NCBI GenBank assembly: GCA_023101725.1
Contig: JALJCO010007894.1
Location: 62,001 to 126,000, forward strand
Origin: Atherinomorus stipes
Taxonomy: Eukaryota; Chordata; Actinopteri; Atheriniformes; Atherinidae
Direction of reading: 5' to 3'
DNA length: 64,000 nucleotides
Below, piece by piece: positions 12,517-23,113 of this stretch (the first letter of the stretch is position 1; each line of letters starts with the position of its first letter). A program made the position numbers and the translations under genes. The notes below the pieces were generated by a model. That model did not search any database and was not told the DNA's origin. It saw only the letters and a list, made by a program, of their open reading frames with translations.

Positions 12517-12562
<46 letters not shown>
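12517..12562. repeat. (CT)n microsatellite
   Basis: About 23 uninterrupted CT dinucleotides. Confidence 0.95.
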
Positions 12563-12567
<5 letters not shown>

Positions 12568-13626
12568 GGTCCGTGGTCGGTGAGTCACTGCTGATGATCT
12601 ATCCGCCCACTAGCGAGCAGGATTGAGAGTGATGGAGGTCTGAATGTGTAAGCTGGAGACATGACGGGGGACACTCAAAGAAAAAGGAGTAAAAGATGAA
12701 TGGAGAGGAGGGAGTGTAGGAGGCGAGGCTGCCGACTTACTGGCATCATACTTTGGAAAATGGAGAACAATGTTTATTGACCGTAGAGAGAAAAAAAATC
12801 CATATGTATCCTGACTTAATAATAGTAAAAAGATTTAAACAGAGGAGAAAAAAAGGATGAGAAGAGTGAGAGAAAGAAAGAGGAAAAGAAAATGAGAATG
12901 AAACCAGCCCACCGAGTCTGACACACTAGACATCACAGGTGAGGAGGCAGGGAAAGGAGGAAGGGAGGATTTCATGATGGAGGGAAGGAGGCCTTGATGG
13001 ATGGAGGCGGAATGGGTGGGAGGAAGGGAGGGAGTGTTTGATGTAGAGAAGAAGGGAGAGTGCGATGAAGAGATGCAGGGGAGGAGAGGAGAGGATGCTG
13101 AGAGAAGCAGCCAGGAGGGAATTTATTGCAATCATTACACTTGATGGACTCAGTGAAGCTGCACTCCATGCACACTGTCTGGCTCCTGTTTGTGTGTAAA
13201 TACGAACCCTGCGCGCACACACACATATACATGCACGTACGCACTGTCTGGCTGAGCGTTCGTCTGTGTTTTCTTTAGTGAGTTAACATTTACGATGGAA
13301 GGGAGGAGACGGGAGGTAGACGACGGGGAGGGAGGCTTGTCTGAGTTTCTCTGTCATTTTCTGTCTGGCTGACTGCTGCAGCAGGCTGCCCGTCTTTCCC
13401 CTCTACAACCAACCCCGAGCCTCACTTCCCACTTTATTTTCCTCTCCGTTTCCCATTTTCCTCCTTAACAAAAGGAGATCACACACACCGATCATCCCCT
13501 GGTCCCAGCCGTCTCATATTAATGGTACAGGTCACTCAATTTTGATTAAAGATACAAAACCCCCCTTTTTTTTTTTTTTTTTAAACTGATACGAAAACCA
13601 ACTAGAAAAGCACTCAGAGAGCGCAG
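12563..13626. other. unannotated sequence with purine-rich patches
   Basis: GGAGG/GGAAGG-rich stretches lie at 12840-12900 and 12935-13120, and a T run at 13567-13583. Long proline- and serine-rich frames on the minus strand mirror this purine bias and are not considered genes. Confidence 0.4.
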
Positions 13627-13850
13627 ACCTCTGCCAAGCAGATCTCGCAATGATAAAGAATCCTTCGAATAATTCCCGGATCCAGAAGGTGATCCGGATC
13701 ACCACCAAAATTTAATGGCTTCGTCATTGGGCTGAGGCACACGGCTGGTGAGAATTTCAGGTCAATCCGTCCAGAACCTTTTCCATAAAGTTGCTGACAG
13801 ACAGAAAAACTAACCAATGCTACCTAAAACATTACCTCCTTGGCAGAGGT
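13627..13850. mobile_element. short inverted-repeat element (ACCTCTGCCAAG ends)
   Basis: ACCTCTGCCAAG at the left end and CTTGGCAGAGGT at the right end are exact inverted 12-mers, with an internal 'gatccggatcaccaccaaaa' block typical of a very widespread fish repeat. The element is 224 bases and non-coding. Confidence 0.75.
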
Positions 13851-13865
13851 AGTAAATTTCAGCTC

Positions 13866-14062
13866 CTAAAGGCCGATACCAAGCGGCAACCTCCGGTGGC
13901 CAACTATGAGGCTACCCAGAAGAAGTCATTACTTGTAGTTTTCCCTTCATCCACTAGGGGCTCCAAAACAGAGCAAATCCCCATAGACTCCCATGTTAAA
14001 AACGCCAACTTCACAGCAGAAATAAACATGTTTACAGCCTGATTCAAAAAATTATTTTAGGT
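13866..14062 (+). mobile_element. dispersed repeat R1, copy 2
   Basis: Matches R1 copy 1 from 'agcggcaacctccggtggc' through 'ccactaggggctccaaaaca' to 'acagcctgattcaaaa', but with a single 21-base unit at 14013. It stops where a TTAA element begins. Confidence 0.7.
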
Positions 14063-14067
14063 TTTAA

Positions 14068-14360
14068 GGAATAGTTCACCCACAGAATGATGTAACTTTA
14101 TTTTCCACTTCCCTTCATGGTGAGCAAGACTCTGAAGCACTTTTTTAATATCTAAAATGCAGCCGGAGATCAGGAAGGCTTCTCGTTTTCCCCCAACTTT
14201 CATACAATGGAGTTTAATTGTGCCCGAGCCAAAAAGATCCATAAAAGTCCACAAAAACTTGTCAATATTTCTCCATACTGCTCGTCCAGTGTAATCCAAG
14301 TGTCCTGAGTGGGTGGCGTCCAGAATTTACTTGAAACAACATCATTTAGTATATTTTTGA
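14068..14360 (+). mobile_element. one arm of the TTAA fold-back family seen at 53449-54305
   Basis: Preceded by TTAA (14064-14067). The sequence GGAATAGTTCACCC through 'ccacaaaaacttgtcaatat' and 'tccaagtgtcctgagtgggt' matches the left arm of 53449-54305 at high identity. The second arm is missing. Resemblance then fades after about 14360. Confidence 0.7.
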
Positions 14361-14469
14361 GCCTATTTGGCAGCCAGATGTCCAAAATGAACTCCTCTGG
14401 CTGAGTTAAGGATATTATGGGATCTTTGCTCTCAGAACAGAATATAGTTGAATTTCTCAAAATATGAGA

Positions 14470-15970
14470 GATACAACCTCACAGTTCTCTGCAACTGTAT
14501 CAGTTGATATCTTAATTTAAAGTTGGACAATATCTGTATTTCAGATATCGGTAAAAAAGCTAATATCAAACATCCCTTGTAATTCTGTAATATAAGTTCA
14601 TGTGCGTCCCTTACTGCCATTTCTTAGTGATAAAAACCCAACTGGCTTTGGCCAAAATCGCAAAGCAAGTGTCTAAAAATCCATTTTTATCCAACCTGAA
14701 TAAACCTCAGCTGTAGTTAAACATCATTAGGTGAGGCTTTAAGGCTGAGAGAATCTGATTTCACTGTCAAAAATGTGTCATATCTTTCACTCTTCAGAAT
14801 AAAACAAGCAGCTTTTTCTTACTCGCAGTAGTTTCATTTCACCTGCTTCTCACAGCACACATCATCTGTCTCCCTGAACCTGAAGTTGGTGCTCTGCAGA
14901 TTAAACTTTCTTAAAAGTGCAAAGCATTCTTCCATGCTCCTAAATGTTGCAGTTTATCCGTCATACCTTCAAATATGTTTGTTCCAGAGCGGTTTTATTC
15001 CCAGCAGTGGCAGGGTTCCTGTCAGGATGTCTCAGGTTAGCTGTTCAGCCATCCAGCCAGCTAATCGTGCCTCCCATTCAGCACGCCTGCCACTCATCAG
15101 CCAGCCGCCCTTCCCGCCACCCAGCCAGACAGCCGCTCGCGTATCCCAGAGCAGCGGTGCTCAGGTGACAGCGCTCAGATTTAAAACCCAGCAGCAGCTT
15201 TTTGTTTCTGCCCTGCTGACTCGTCCTATAACCTGCCCAGGCTTTATCAGCCCTGCGCAGGCTGCTGCACGCTGGATACGGGCGGGGGGAGGAAAATAAA
15301 ATATAGAGAAAAAGAAAATAAATCTGCGGACGTGGAGAAAAAGTGAGCGGGGAGGAGGAAAAGAGCAAAAGGTAGAGGACGAGTCCAGGAGGGGTGTAAT
15401 GGAGCAAGTGGGGGAGCTCTTTCGCTCGCCGCTGTGGTCCTGCCCCGACAGTGACCCCGTCATCACGGTGTGTATGTTTGTGTGTTTGTGCTTCCGACGG
15501 GTGTCTCATATCGAATCTTTGCTACCTCACACGCTGCTGTCTGTTCCTGACACATGCATGTGCACGAACACACACACATACATGCAGACCAGTAGATCAC
15601 AGACAGTTTTATCCTCACGACAAATTACTTAGCCTCCTGGGGAGGGATCTGCATGCCACTGAGTCCAGTTTATCCAGCAGGGTGGAGAAATAACGGTGTG
15701 TGAGCTGAAAGGCACCTTGGATAGTATTTTTTTATCTTGTTAATTGCTATTGATCAGAAAGGACAGCACATCTAAAAAAAAAAAAAAATCCTTTAGCTGA
15801 CTCTAAAGCCTAAATGGAGAAAAAGCTGGTGAAAATTGAATAAAAATGTCTGAATATTAGCCTGTTAGCTGGTCATACGCTGCCAGTTTTAACCAGGATG
15901 ATCAGAGGAAAACTGGCGGATCATCTGATTAGTTCATAATGCAGACAAACTTACTGCACAGGTGCACACC
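14470..15970. other. unannotated sequence, 1.5 kb
   Basis: No transposon ends recognised. An open frame at 14886-15299 (plus strand) is serine-, alanine- and proline-rich without any known domain and is not called a gene. The segment 15000-15480 has more CpG than its surroundings and could be regulatory, but there is no direct evidence. Confidence 0.35.
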
Positions 15971-15975
15971 TTAAA

Positions 15976-16370
15976 GGCGCACTGTGCAACTTTCTGACCA
16001 TAACTCATTCACTGCCATTGACGTCTATAGCCGTTTAGCGGGGGAAAAAGTATTGAAATTTTCACCAGATGTCGCCAGAATGTCAACAGATTGTGTTCAT
16101 GTCAATAGCTTTGCTAGAAACATATTTTGGAGAAAAAGGTTGACTTGTTCAATACTTTCCCCCGCTGTATATGGCTATAGACGTCAATGGCAGTGAATGA
16201 GTCAAAGGTGACACCTACAACTTTTTCCATCAAATCAAAAATTGTTTGAAAACCAATACATCCACAAAACATGTAGAGGAGCGTCGAATAAAAGTACTGA
16301 TTTGACCCCCTCAAATTTTTAGAGCATATCAGTAATTGTTTTATCAATTTTGTTGGGTTTAAAAAGTAAA
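15976..16370 (+). mobile_element. T2/Kolobok-like TTAA element remnant
   Basis: Starts TTAAAGGCGCACTGTGCAAC at 15972, which fits the TTAAAGGRR-type ends of T2-like elements loosely. It is interrupted at 16003 by a 200-base fold-back. The sequence after the fold-back (16203 onward, 'cctacaactttttcca') looks like its continuation. The right end is not found. Confidence 0.4.
16003..16202. mobile_element. 200-base fold-back element
   Basis: ACTCATTCACTGCCATTGAC at the left and GTCAATGGCAGTGAATGAGT at the right are exact inverses. The inversion continues inward through CTATAGCCGT/ATGGCTATAG and GCGGGGGAAAAAGTATTGAA/TTCAATACTTTCCCCCGC. The arms span about 60 bases each. No coding capacity. Confidence 0.85.
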
Positions 16371-16376
16371 TATTTA

Positions 16377-16671
16377 CAGTCATCCTCAAAATTATTCATA
16401 CCTTCAAATTAAAGAAGGAAAAAAAATCAGCTGTCAATTAAATAAGATGAAATTGACAAAAGTAACATAAATAAAAATTCTATGAAAATCATGTTGTTGA
16501 TTTTGAGCTGTGGTTTGAAAGAGATATAAAAAACAAATAAACAACAAAAACTAAAACAAGTAAACAAGCATGATGGGGCTCCTGAACTAAGATGGTATTG
16601 TTATTTGAATTACTATTGTGAATTTAGCCTTTTCTTAAAATGGAAGATATGAATAATTTTGAGGACGACTG
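16377..16671. mobile_element. Tc1/mariner-type MITE, complete
   Basis: Ends are CAGTCATCCTCAAAATTATT and AATAATTTTGAGGACGACTG, inverted with two mismatches, and both are flanked by TA (16375-16376 and 16672-16673), the Tc1/mariner target. It is 295 bases, with no transposase. Related partial copies are at 25540-25733, 31543-32018 and 36780-37390. Confidence 0.88.
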
Positions 16672-16703
16672 TATTTATTTTTTTTAAAAACTGCCTGCCT
16701 TGA

Positions 16704-16833
16704 ATGAGGTTACAAATCCCTTCAAGACTGCTCGGCCAGTCCGAGACAAGACTGAGACCAAAGACCGCCGAGGCCGTGACCAAGACCGTGAAAAGTGGTC
16801 TTGAGACCAAGACCAGTCTTGAGAACTACAAGT
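16704..16833 (+). repeat. CAAGACC repeat, fragment 1
   Basis: The sequence runs from 'ggttacaaatcccttcaaga' through 'gctcggccagtccgagac' to 'gagaccaagaccagtcttga' and ends ACTACAAGT. The same blocks occur in the copy at 16936-17896. Family not identified. Confidence 0.7.
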
Positions 16834-17146
16834 GTAAGAACCAGCAACATGATGTCCATGTTAAAGGCGTTATAGATGTTTCTTTCAACAATTTCTGCAA
16901 TATTCAATCAAAGTGGGTTCACAACCCCAAACACTAGACTTGTAGTCAAGACCACCTGAACAGAGACCAAGACACTACCAAGACCAGAGTGTCAAGACCA
17001 AGACGGAACAACTCAAGACCAAAAAACAACTTTTATTTTTTTTACATTTTTCATGAGCTGCAGAACCTAAGCACCATACTGGGTTCAGCTGCTTAGTATA
17101 AAAATGAGATTTTATGATTTGGTACTTGTAAGGGTGTCTAATGAAA

Positions 17147-17150
17147 TATA

Positions 17151-17216
<66 letters not shown>

Positions 17217-17220
17217 TATA
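17147..17220. repeat. (TA)n microsatellite
   Basis: More than 30 TA dinucleotides with a few extra A or T bases at the edges. Confidence 0.95.
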
Positions 17221-17315
17221 AAAAAACAGTACCTGCCTGGAAATTATAGGTTACAAATCCCTTCAAGACCGCTCGGCCAGTCCGAGACATTGCGAGACAG
17301 AGAGACCCGGACTAA

Positions 17316-17813
17316 TGCTGCCTTCATGTGGTACCGTATTTATGGTAAATACCAAAGTCCGACATCAAAATTGCACTTGAACACCCACTCATGTCGTAAT
17401 TTCCACTGGGAAACTGGAAAAATTTTATGATGCCCGAGTTGCCGAGATGAAGTAAACTTTGACCTTTCAACATGGTGGAGAGCAATGAAAATATCCTGAA
17501 TGGGAAGCAATACATTCTGCTTAAAGTTTTCTGCTGCTGTTATGTGGCTAGTTTGTAGTCGGGCTAATTCTGTGACGTACAGAAATTTAATATCATCACC
17601 ATTTAAACTTAGTTTTGTTTGTAAAAATATGGTTGTTTTCTGGTTTACTTCCTCAGAGCAGATGCTAGCTAGCAGCTAGCCAGGTAGTCAGTTAAAGATA
17701 GCCTCCATTGTTCAACTTCATTACGACAACAAAACACTTGAACACAACGCACTGGTAATTTCCATTTTATCAAATGGAAAGGATCTTCTTTCCCATACCA
17801 CATGAAGGCAGCA
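17316..17813. mobile_element. PIF/Harbinger-like MITE, complete
   Basis: Ends are TGCTGCCTTCATGTGGTA and TACCACATGAAGGCAGCA, exact inverted 18-mers. It is flanked by TAA on both sides (17313-17315 and 17814-17816), a 3-base target duplication fitting PIF/Harbinger. Removing it together with one TAA rejoins the CAAGACC repeat. It is 498 bases with no transposase. Confidence 0.88.
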
Positions 17814-17928
17814 TAAGACCAAGACCGAGATCAAAGACTGCCGAGACCATGACAAGATCTAGACCGTGAAAAAACGGTCTCGAGAACCACAAGTCTACCA
17901 TATGATTAATTAAAAGCTTTAAATATAT

Positions 17929-18062
17929 AAATATAATAATAATAAATAATACATTTTATTTGTAACGCACTTTACATTTGAACTCAAATCTCAAAGTGCT
18001 TTGGAGACCACAATTTAAAAACAAGCAATAAAAGCAATAACCAAAAACAGAACGGTATAAAT
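17929..18062. repeat. short insert in family X copy A
   Basis: This AT-rich block ('ttttatttgtaacgcacttt' and 'ctcaaatctcaaagtgcttt') is missing at the corresponding point of copy B near 34335. It resembles common fish LINE or SINE 3' tails, read in either orientation, but this is not certain. Confidence 0.5.
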
Positions 18063-18535
18063 ATTATAAATATTATTATACATCAACTGTGAAAGTAATG
18101 GCGCCAATCATCTCTGCATTCCCTACATTTTCCATTTGTCTGCTAGCTCGTCAATCACTTTTACTACCGTAGTAAGAGTGATTGACAGTCAATTCAACAG
18201 GTAATAGGCGAGACTGATCAATGAAAGTGATTGATTGGTGAGAGTAATACTGCGACTCGGAAGCTGCACGCGCTCGTCTCACATTTACAGCAGGTAGCTA
18301 ACATCATTCTGCTAGCAGTTAGCGACGTTCAGACATTCCGTTTACTTGCAGTTGTGAGGTGATGGAGAATCTGTACCTGCTGTCTGCTGAACACCGGAGT
18401 TGCTCGTGCACGTTATTCTGTGGTTGGAGGAGGGAGCTGTGAATCCAGCAGGTGGGACTTGCACATGCACATTATTCAAAAACTCGCTAACAGTCTCTGC
18501 TTTCTGAAATGCCGAAACATCGTCTATAAACCAGC

Positions 18536-19722
18536 CTTTATGTCGCGTCTCAGACTCCACTCCGGCTTTCTCGTCTGTTCTCCTTTCACTTTTCTATTTC
18601 AGTCTTTTTTTATGTTTCATCTCAAAGCCGAAAACTTCAAATATGTCTCAGACTTTTTGAGTGAAAAGCAGCTATTGTGAGAAGTGCTGTATGATAATGC
18701 GTCGTGTTCAACTGACCTTTTCGATGGTATTTGTGAAGCCACACAGCGCTGGAATGTTCTGCAGAAATAATGTCAGTCCATAACTTCAATTTTCCCTCCT
18801 GAAGGACATCTTTTTCATTTTTTACTGCTCTGGGTTTAAATCGCTGAATGGAGCCTTGAGCTCTTAGCAACAGCCTCCAACTCATCAAACCTTAAAATTT
18901 ATAACTTTTTCTCGTCCTTTGCACCTCAAATCTGCAAGGCTTTTGTTTCCCACAAAATTCTGCTTTTCTTTTTCCACCTTTCTTTATCTTCACATCGCAG
19001 ATAGAGCAGATTATGAACAGGCCATAGCTCAGCTGCTGCAGCTACCAGTGTAGCTTCCTGAAGTGTGTAGCATTCTGAACAACTGAATAAATAAACGTTT
19101 ATTTTAAAGAACACAATGTGATATGTGGAAAGCTACGGAGGTCACAGCCATCTCCAGAGAGGTGTTAATCTGTTCTTTTCTGTGCAAAAATGCATCATAT
19201 TTATGAGCGATAAGCAGAGGAGAGAAGAGGTTAACTATCACACGTTTGGTTTCCTTCTCTAGCAGCCAAACACATCAACAGCAGGCAGGTTCAAGTGTGG
19301 ATCTGATAGGCCGAGGCAGGAAGCCGGAGCACCGAGTGCTTTTGCCAATCAGTGTCATCACAGAGCAGGCGTACACCTGCACACTCACACGCAGAGCAGC
19401 ACACACACACACACACACACACACAGGCCGCCGTACAGTCATCCGGCATGTGTAATAACAGTGGAATGATTTTTGCTGCTCCAGCGTTTGCAGCTCGGTG
19501 TTATCGGAGTTGTCAGGCGGGCGGATCTGCAGCAAAGGAGGACGTGTCTGGGGTAGAAAACAGACCCGCTGCCAGGATGAGGGGGTGCGTGACTGCATGT
19601 GGACTGGCTTTGTGGATTCTTAAGATACGAAGAAGAAATCTGCCGTTTCTTTAGAAACCAAAACAAGAGCAGCTTTGTGTTTAATCTTTTCTAAAGAAAC
19701 ACAAATCAGAATGTAATCAGGT
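18536..19722. other. unannotated sequence
   Basis: Nothing recognised apart from a CA microsatellite at 19400-19425. Short open frames show no known domains. Confidence 0.4.
19400..19425. repeat. (CA)n microsatellite
   Basis: Thirteen uninterrupted CA dinucleotides. Confidence 0.9.
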
Positions 19723-19922
19723 TACTGTATTTTCCAGACAATAAGTCGCATCAGTCAAAAAATGTGCCATGAAGGGGAATAAAATCATATATAAGTCGCA
19801 CTGGATGATAAGTCGTATTTAATTATTTATTTAACATGGGGCGATTTTTGGATTTTTCATGTCCTATTTGTTTCTGCTAAAAATTCACCAATCACTCCAA
19901 CTCCACAGTTATGCCTGTAAAT

Positions 19923-20590
19923 CAGGAGTCCCCAAATAATTTTCACTGAGGGCTAAAAAATGTCCTCGCTGCCAAGTCGAGGGCCAACTTTTTTGTGTGT
20001 GTGTGTTTGGGGGGGTAAATTAATACCAGTGTAACCCCTGTGACACAGCTTTGTAATAAGTATGATATTACATCATGATTCAGCATGATTCATAAAAGGT
20101 TTGATACTATGTACAGTAATAGTATAATGCTTTAATACGTCAAACTTCCATCCAGGTTAGACTGCATTAACAACCTCAAAATCAGCTCTGCTTCATGATG
20201 TGTTCATGAACTGTAACAGGTGACCCACTAACAGCATCAGTGTTTGTGTGACACATGACACAATAACTCATAATTAAACATATTAATCATCATATGACAG
20301 CTGAATGCTGTGAAGGCACGTTGTATTTCTGCATTTAATCAGGAACTAATTATCAATAAATGACTGAAAAGTGGTAAAAAAAAAAAAAAAATAACAAAAA
20401 AGGTTTATTTTTGTTAAAAGTAAAGAGGAAAGAGGGGCCTGCCTTTATAATGGTTGGAAACACTGAAATGGAACCAAACAAGCTTCACTTCACCTTTTGG
20501 AAGGTTATTACATGGTGTCACTGGATCTGCACGGGCCGGACATTTTGCTGTTGTGGGCCAGATGTGGTCCTCAGGCCGCTATGCTATGGT
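19923..20590. mobile_element. hAT-like element (CAGGAGTCCCC end)
   Basis: The left end CAGGAGTCCCCAAATAATTT followed by 'gagggctaaaaaatgtcctc' and the right region 'gggccagatgtggtcctcag' match the pattern of hAT elements whose ends read like 'ggggtccccaac ... gggccacatgtggcccccgg'. The right boundary is uncertain. An A run lies at about 20374-20390. No transposase found. Confidence 0.5.
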
Positions 20591-20688
20591 CATCACAAGC
20601 CTACAGTAGAGCTCTTTTATGTGATGTTAGACAGTAATGTTTACTCCTTGGCTCATATCAGTCAATATAAATTAACAATTAAAAATAC

Positions 20689-21904
20689 ACTACAGAATGT
20701 TGCCCAAAGTATCTGCTCACCCATCCAAATTATGGGAATCAGGTGTTCCAATCACTTCAATGGCCACAGGTGTATAAATGAAGCAGCTCGGCATGCAGAC
20801 TGTTTCTACAAACATTTGTGAAAGAATGTGTTGCTCTCAGGAGCTCAGTGAATTCCAGCGTGGAACTGTGGCAGGATGCCACCTGTGCAACAAATCCAGT
20901 CGTGAAATTTCCTCGCCCCTAAATATTCCACAGTCAACTGTCAGCTGTAATATGGAAGTGTTTGGGAACGACAGCAACTCAGTAACAAAGTGGTCGACCA
21001 CGTAACCACATGGAGCGAGGTCAGCGGATGCTGAAGTGCATAGTGTGAAAAGATTGCCAACTTTCTGCAGAGTCAATCACTACAGACCTCCAAACTTCAT
21101 GTGGCCTTCAGATCAGCTCAAGAACAGCGACAGAGAATGGGTTTCCATGGTGATCAGCTGCATCCATCCATACATCACCAAGTGCAATGCAAAGCATGGA
21201 TGCAGTGGTGTAAAGCAGCTGCCACTGGACTCTAGAGCAGTGGAGGCGTTCTCTGGAGTGACCAATCATACTTCTCCACCTGGCAATCTGATGGAGGAGT
21301 CTGGGTTTGGCGGTTGCCAGGACAACGGTACTTGTCTGCCTGCATTGTGCCAAGTGTAAAGTTTGGTGGAGGGGGATTATGGTGTGGGGTTGTTTTTCAG
21401 GAGCTGGGCTTGGCCCCTTAGTTTCGGTGAAAGGAACTCTGTATGCTTCAGCATACAAAGACGTTTTGGACAATTCCATGCTCCCAACTTTGTGGGAACA
21501 GTTTGGAGCTGGCCCCTTCCTCTTCCAACATAACTGTGCACCAGTGCACAAAGCAGGTCCATAAAGACCTGGATGCAGAGTCTGATGTGGATGAACTGGA
21601 CTGGCCTGCACAGAGTCCTGACCTCAACACCGATAGAACATCTCTGGGATGAATTAGAGTGGAGACTGAGAGCCAGGCCTTCTGGTCCAACATCAGTGTG
21701 ACCTCACAAATGCACATCTGGAAGAATGGTCAAAAATTCCCACAAACACACTTCTAAACCTTGTGGACAACCTTCCCAGAAGATGAAGCTGTTCTAGCTG
21801 CAAAGGTGGACCAACGTCAATTGAACCCTATGGATTAGAAATGGGATGTCACTAAAGCTCATACGTGACTCAAGGCAGGTGAGCAAACACTTTTGGCACT
21901 ATGG
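20689..21904 (+). mobile_element. Tc1-like transposon, decayed
   Basis: Left end CACTACAGAATGTTGCCCAA after a TA (20687-20688). Right end GGTGAGCAAACACTTTTGGC followed by ACTATG. Together they resemble the inverted ends of a common fish Tc1-type element (TTGCCAAAAGTATTYGCTCACC). The right end abuts the fold-back starting at 21905. The interior holds a transposase pseudogene. Confidence 0.75.
20778..21655 (+). pseudogene. Tc1-like transposase pseudogene
   Basis: Tc1-family transposases cut and paste their element using an N-terminal paired helix-turn-helix domain and a DDE/D catalytic core. In successive frames I see a helix-turn-helix-like part (20844-20945, residues ELSEFQRGTVAG then SREISSPLNIPQSTVS), the [13 protein letters not shown] motif (21370-21410), a block reading [13 protein letters not shown] (21518-21558) where the family normally has FQHDN, and WPAQSPDLN (21601-21630) followed by a displaced HLWDE-like stretch. 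At least two frameshifts, and Asn in place of the second catalytic Asp, make it inactive. A frame on the opposite strand (21108-21611) is a shadow. Confidence 0.75.
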
Positions 21905-22994
21905 GGGATTATCACGCTTCCGTGTTCCGAACTTCCGGTTTTAAACAGTTAGACGGCCCACTTCCGGCCCAGTTCAATGTCCCTGCCTTACTTTGTAAAT
22001 AACGTGAATAAACGCCAACCCTACTTAAATTTTCACTGATTCCAGACTGAAGTGATACTAAGGAAGAAGTGGATCAAAGCGATTATCCAGTGTGAAGGAC
22101 CGAACTTTATAATAAAACAACGTAGCATGTTTGTTTGTAGCCGGTGGGGCACAACACCGGCATGCTCGCATTAGCCAGCTAGCGTTTACAGACGTGCATA
22201 ACTGTGCGTCTTAAAACACACAAACATCTGAAAATTGGTTCTGTACCCCCCCCGTTTCCAGTGGAACAACTGGGGACTGCCAAGAAAGGAGACGCTTTCA
22301 GGTGCTTGTGTGTTTTCAGCCGTACAAAGTTAGGCACGTCATCAAGCTGGCTAATGCTAGCCTGCTAACAGTAGTCTGCCGACTACTACTCTGTTAAACT
22401 TTCCAGACTGAAGTGATGCTAAGGAAGAAGTGGATCAAAACGACCGATTCGCCGCGGTGAAGGACCGAACTTTATAATAAAACAACACGTTTGTTTGTAA
22501 CCGGCAGACTATACAGTCGTGTTAGCAGGCTAGCATTAGCCAGCTTGATGACGTGCCTAGCTTTGTGCGGCTGAAAACACACAAGCATCTGAAAGCGTCT
22601 CCTTTCATGGCAGTCCCCAGTTGTTCCACTGGAAACGGGGGGGTACAGACTCGATTTTCAGATGTTTGTGTGTTTTAAGACGCACAATGTTAAGCACGTC
22701 AGTAAACGCTAGCTGGCTAATGCTAGCATGCTGTGAAGTGCCGGTGTCGTGCCGCACCGGCTACAAAGAAACGTGTGTTGTTTTATTGTAAAGTTCGGCC
22801 CTTCACCGCGGCGAATCGGTCACTTTGATCCACTTCTTCCTTAGTATCACTTCAGTCTGGAATGAAAACTTAAGTATGTTTGGAGTTTATCCGATTTAAA
22901 AAGTATAACAGAGCAGGAACGGCTGTCGTTAACATGGCCCGGAAGAGGAAGTGTCCAAATACCGGGAAGTTCCGGTAAGCGTGATAATCCCCTA
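21905..22994. mobile_element. 1.09 kb multi-block fold-back element
   Basis: Outer ends GGGGATTATCACGCTT and AAGCGTGATAATCCCC are exact inverted 16-mers. A block starting 'ccagactgaagtgat' and ending 'ataaaacaac' occurs three times: forward at about 22043-22130, forward again at the centre 22402-22490, and inverted at about 22770-22861. A second block (CAGTTGTTCCACTGGAAACG and neighbours) occurs once in each orientation, at 22250-22280 and 22617-22640. No coding capacity. A single arm of the same family lies at 59198-59367. Confidence 0.85.
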
Positions 22995-23113
22995 TTGTGC
23001 ATGTTAAATTGTACATATTTATATAAATAAGTTACATTAGACTATAAGTCAGTCACAGGAGCAGCCAAACTATGTAAAAAAAAGTGTGACTTACTGTATA
23101 GTCCAGAAAATAG

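Larger units (their letters stand above)
16936..17896 (+). mobile_element. CAAGACC element, copy 2 (nested, itself interrupted)
   Basis: Inserted in family X copy A. Its ends AGACTTGTAGTCAAGACC and GAGAACCACAAGTCT are imperfect inverted repeats. It carries a long TA microsatellite (17147-17220) and is interrupted at 17316-17813 by a Harbinger-like element. The blocks on either side of that element ('ggccagtccgagac...' and 'agaccgagatcaaagac...') are contiguous in fragment 1. Confidence 0.65.
16865..18535 (+). mobile_element. TTAA element family X, copy A (split by nested insertions)
   Basis: Starts after TTAA (16861-16864) with AGGCGTTATAGATG. It is interrupted after 'cccaaacact' (16935) and resumes at about 17897 with 'tatgattaattaaaagcttt'. 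From there it matches copy B (34232-34799) through 'tcaatcacttttactaccgt', 'ctgctagcagttagcgacgt' and 'ctcgctaacagtctctgctt'. A further insert of about 130 bases (17929-18062) is absent from copy B. The right terminus is degraded. Confidence 0.75.
19723..23113. mobile_element. host element of a nested cluster (ATAAGTCGCA-type ends)
   Basis: The left end TACTGTATTTTCCAGACAAT, with ATAAGTCGCA repeated at 19740 and 19793, is mirrored at the right by CTGTATAGTCCAGAAAATAG and GACTATAAGTC (23041). This resembles a widespread fish DNA repeat ending in TTTTCCGGACTATAAGTCGCA. The interior hosts three other insertions (19923-20590, 20689-21904, 21905-22994), leaving only about 350 to 400 bases of its own. 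Superfamily unknown. Confidence 0.55.

Noticed and set aside
14886..15299. 137-codon plus-strand frame
   Set aside because: No recognised domain, compositionally biased, overlapped by minus-strand frames. Not enough to call a gene.
21108..21611. 167-codon minus-strand frame
   Set aside because: Antisense shadow of the Tc1-like transposase pseudogene.
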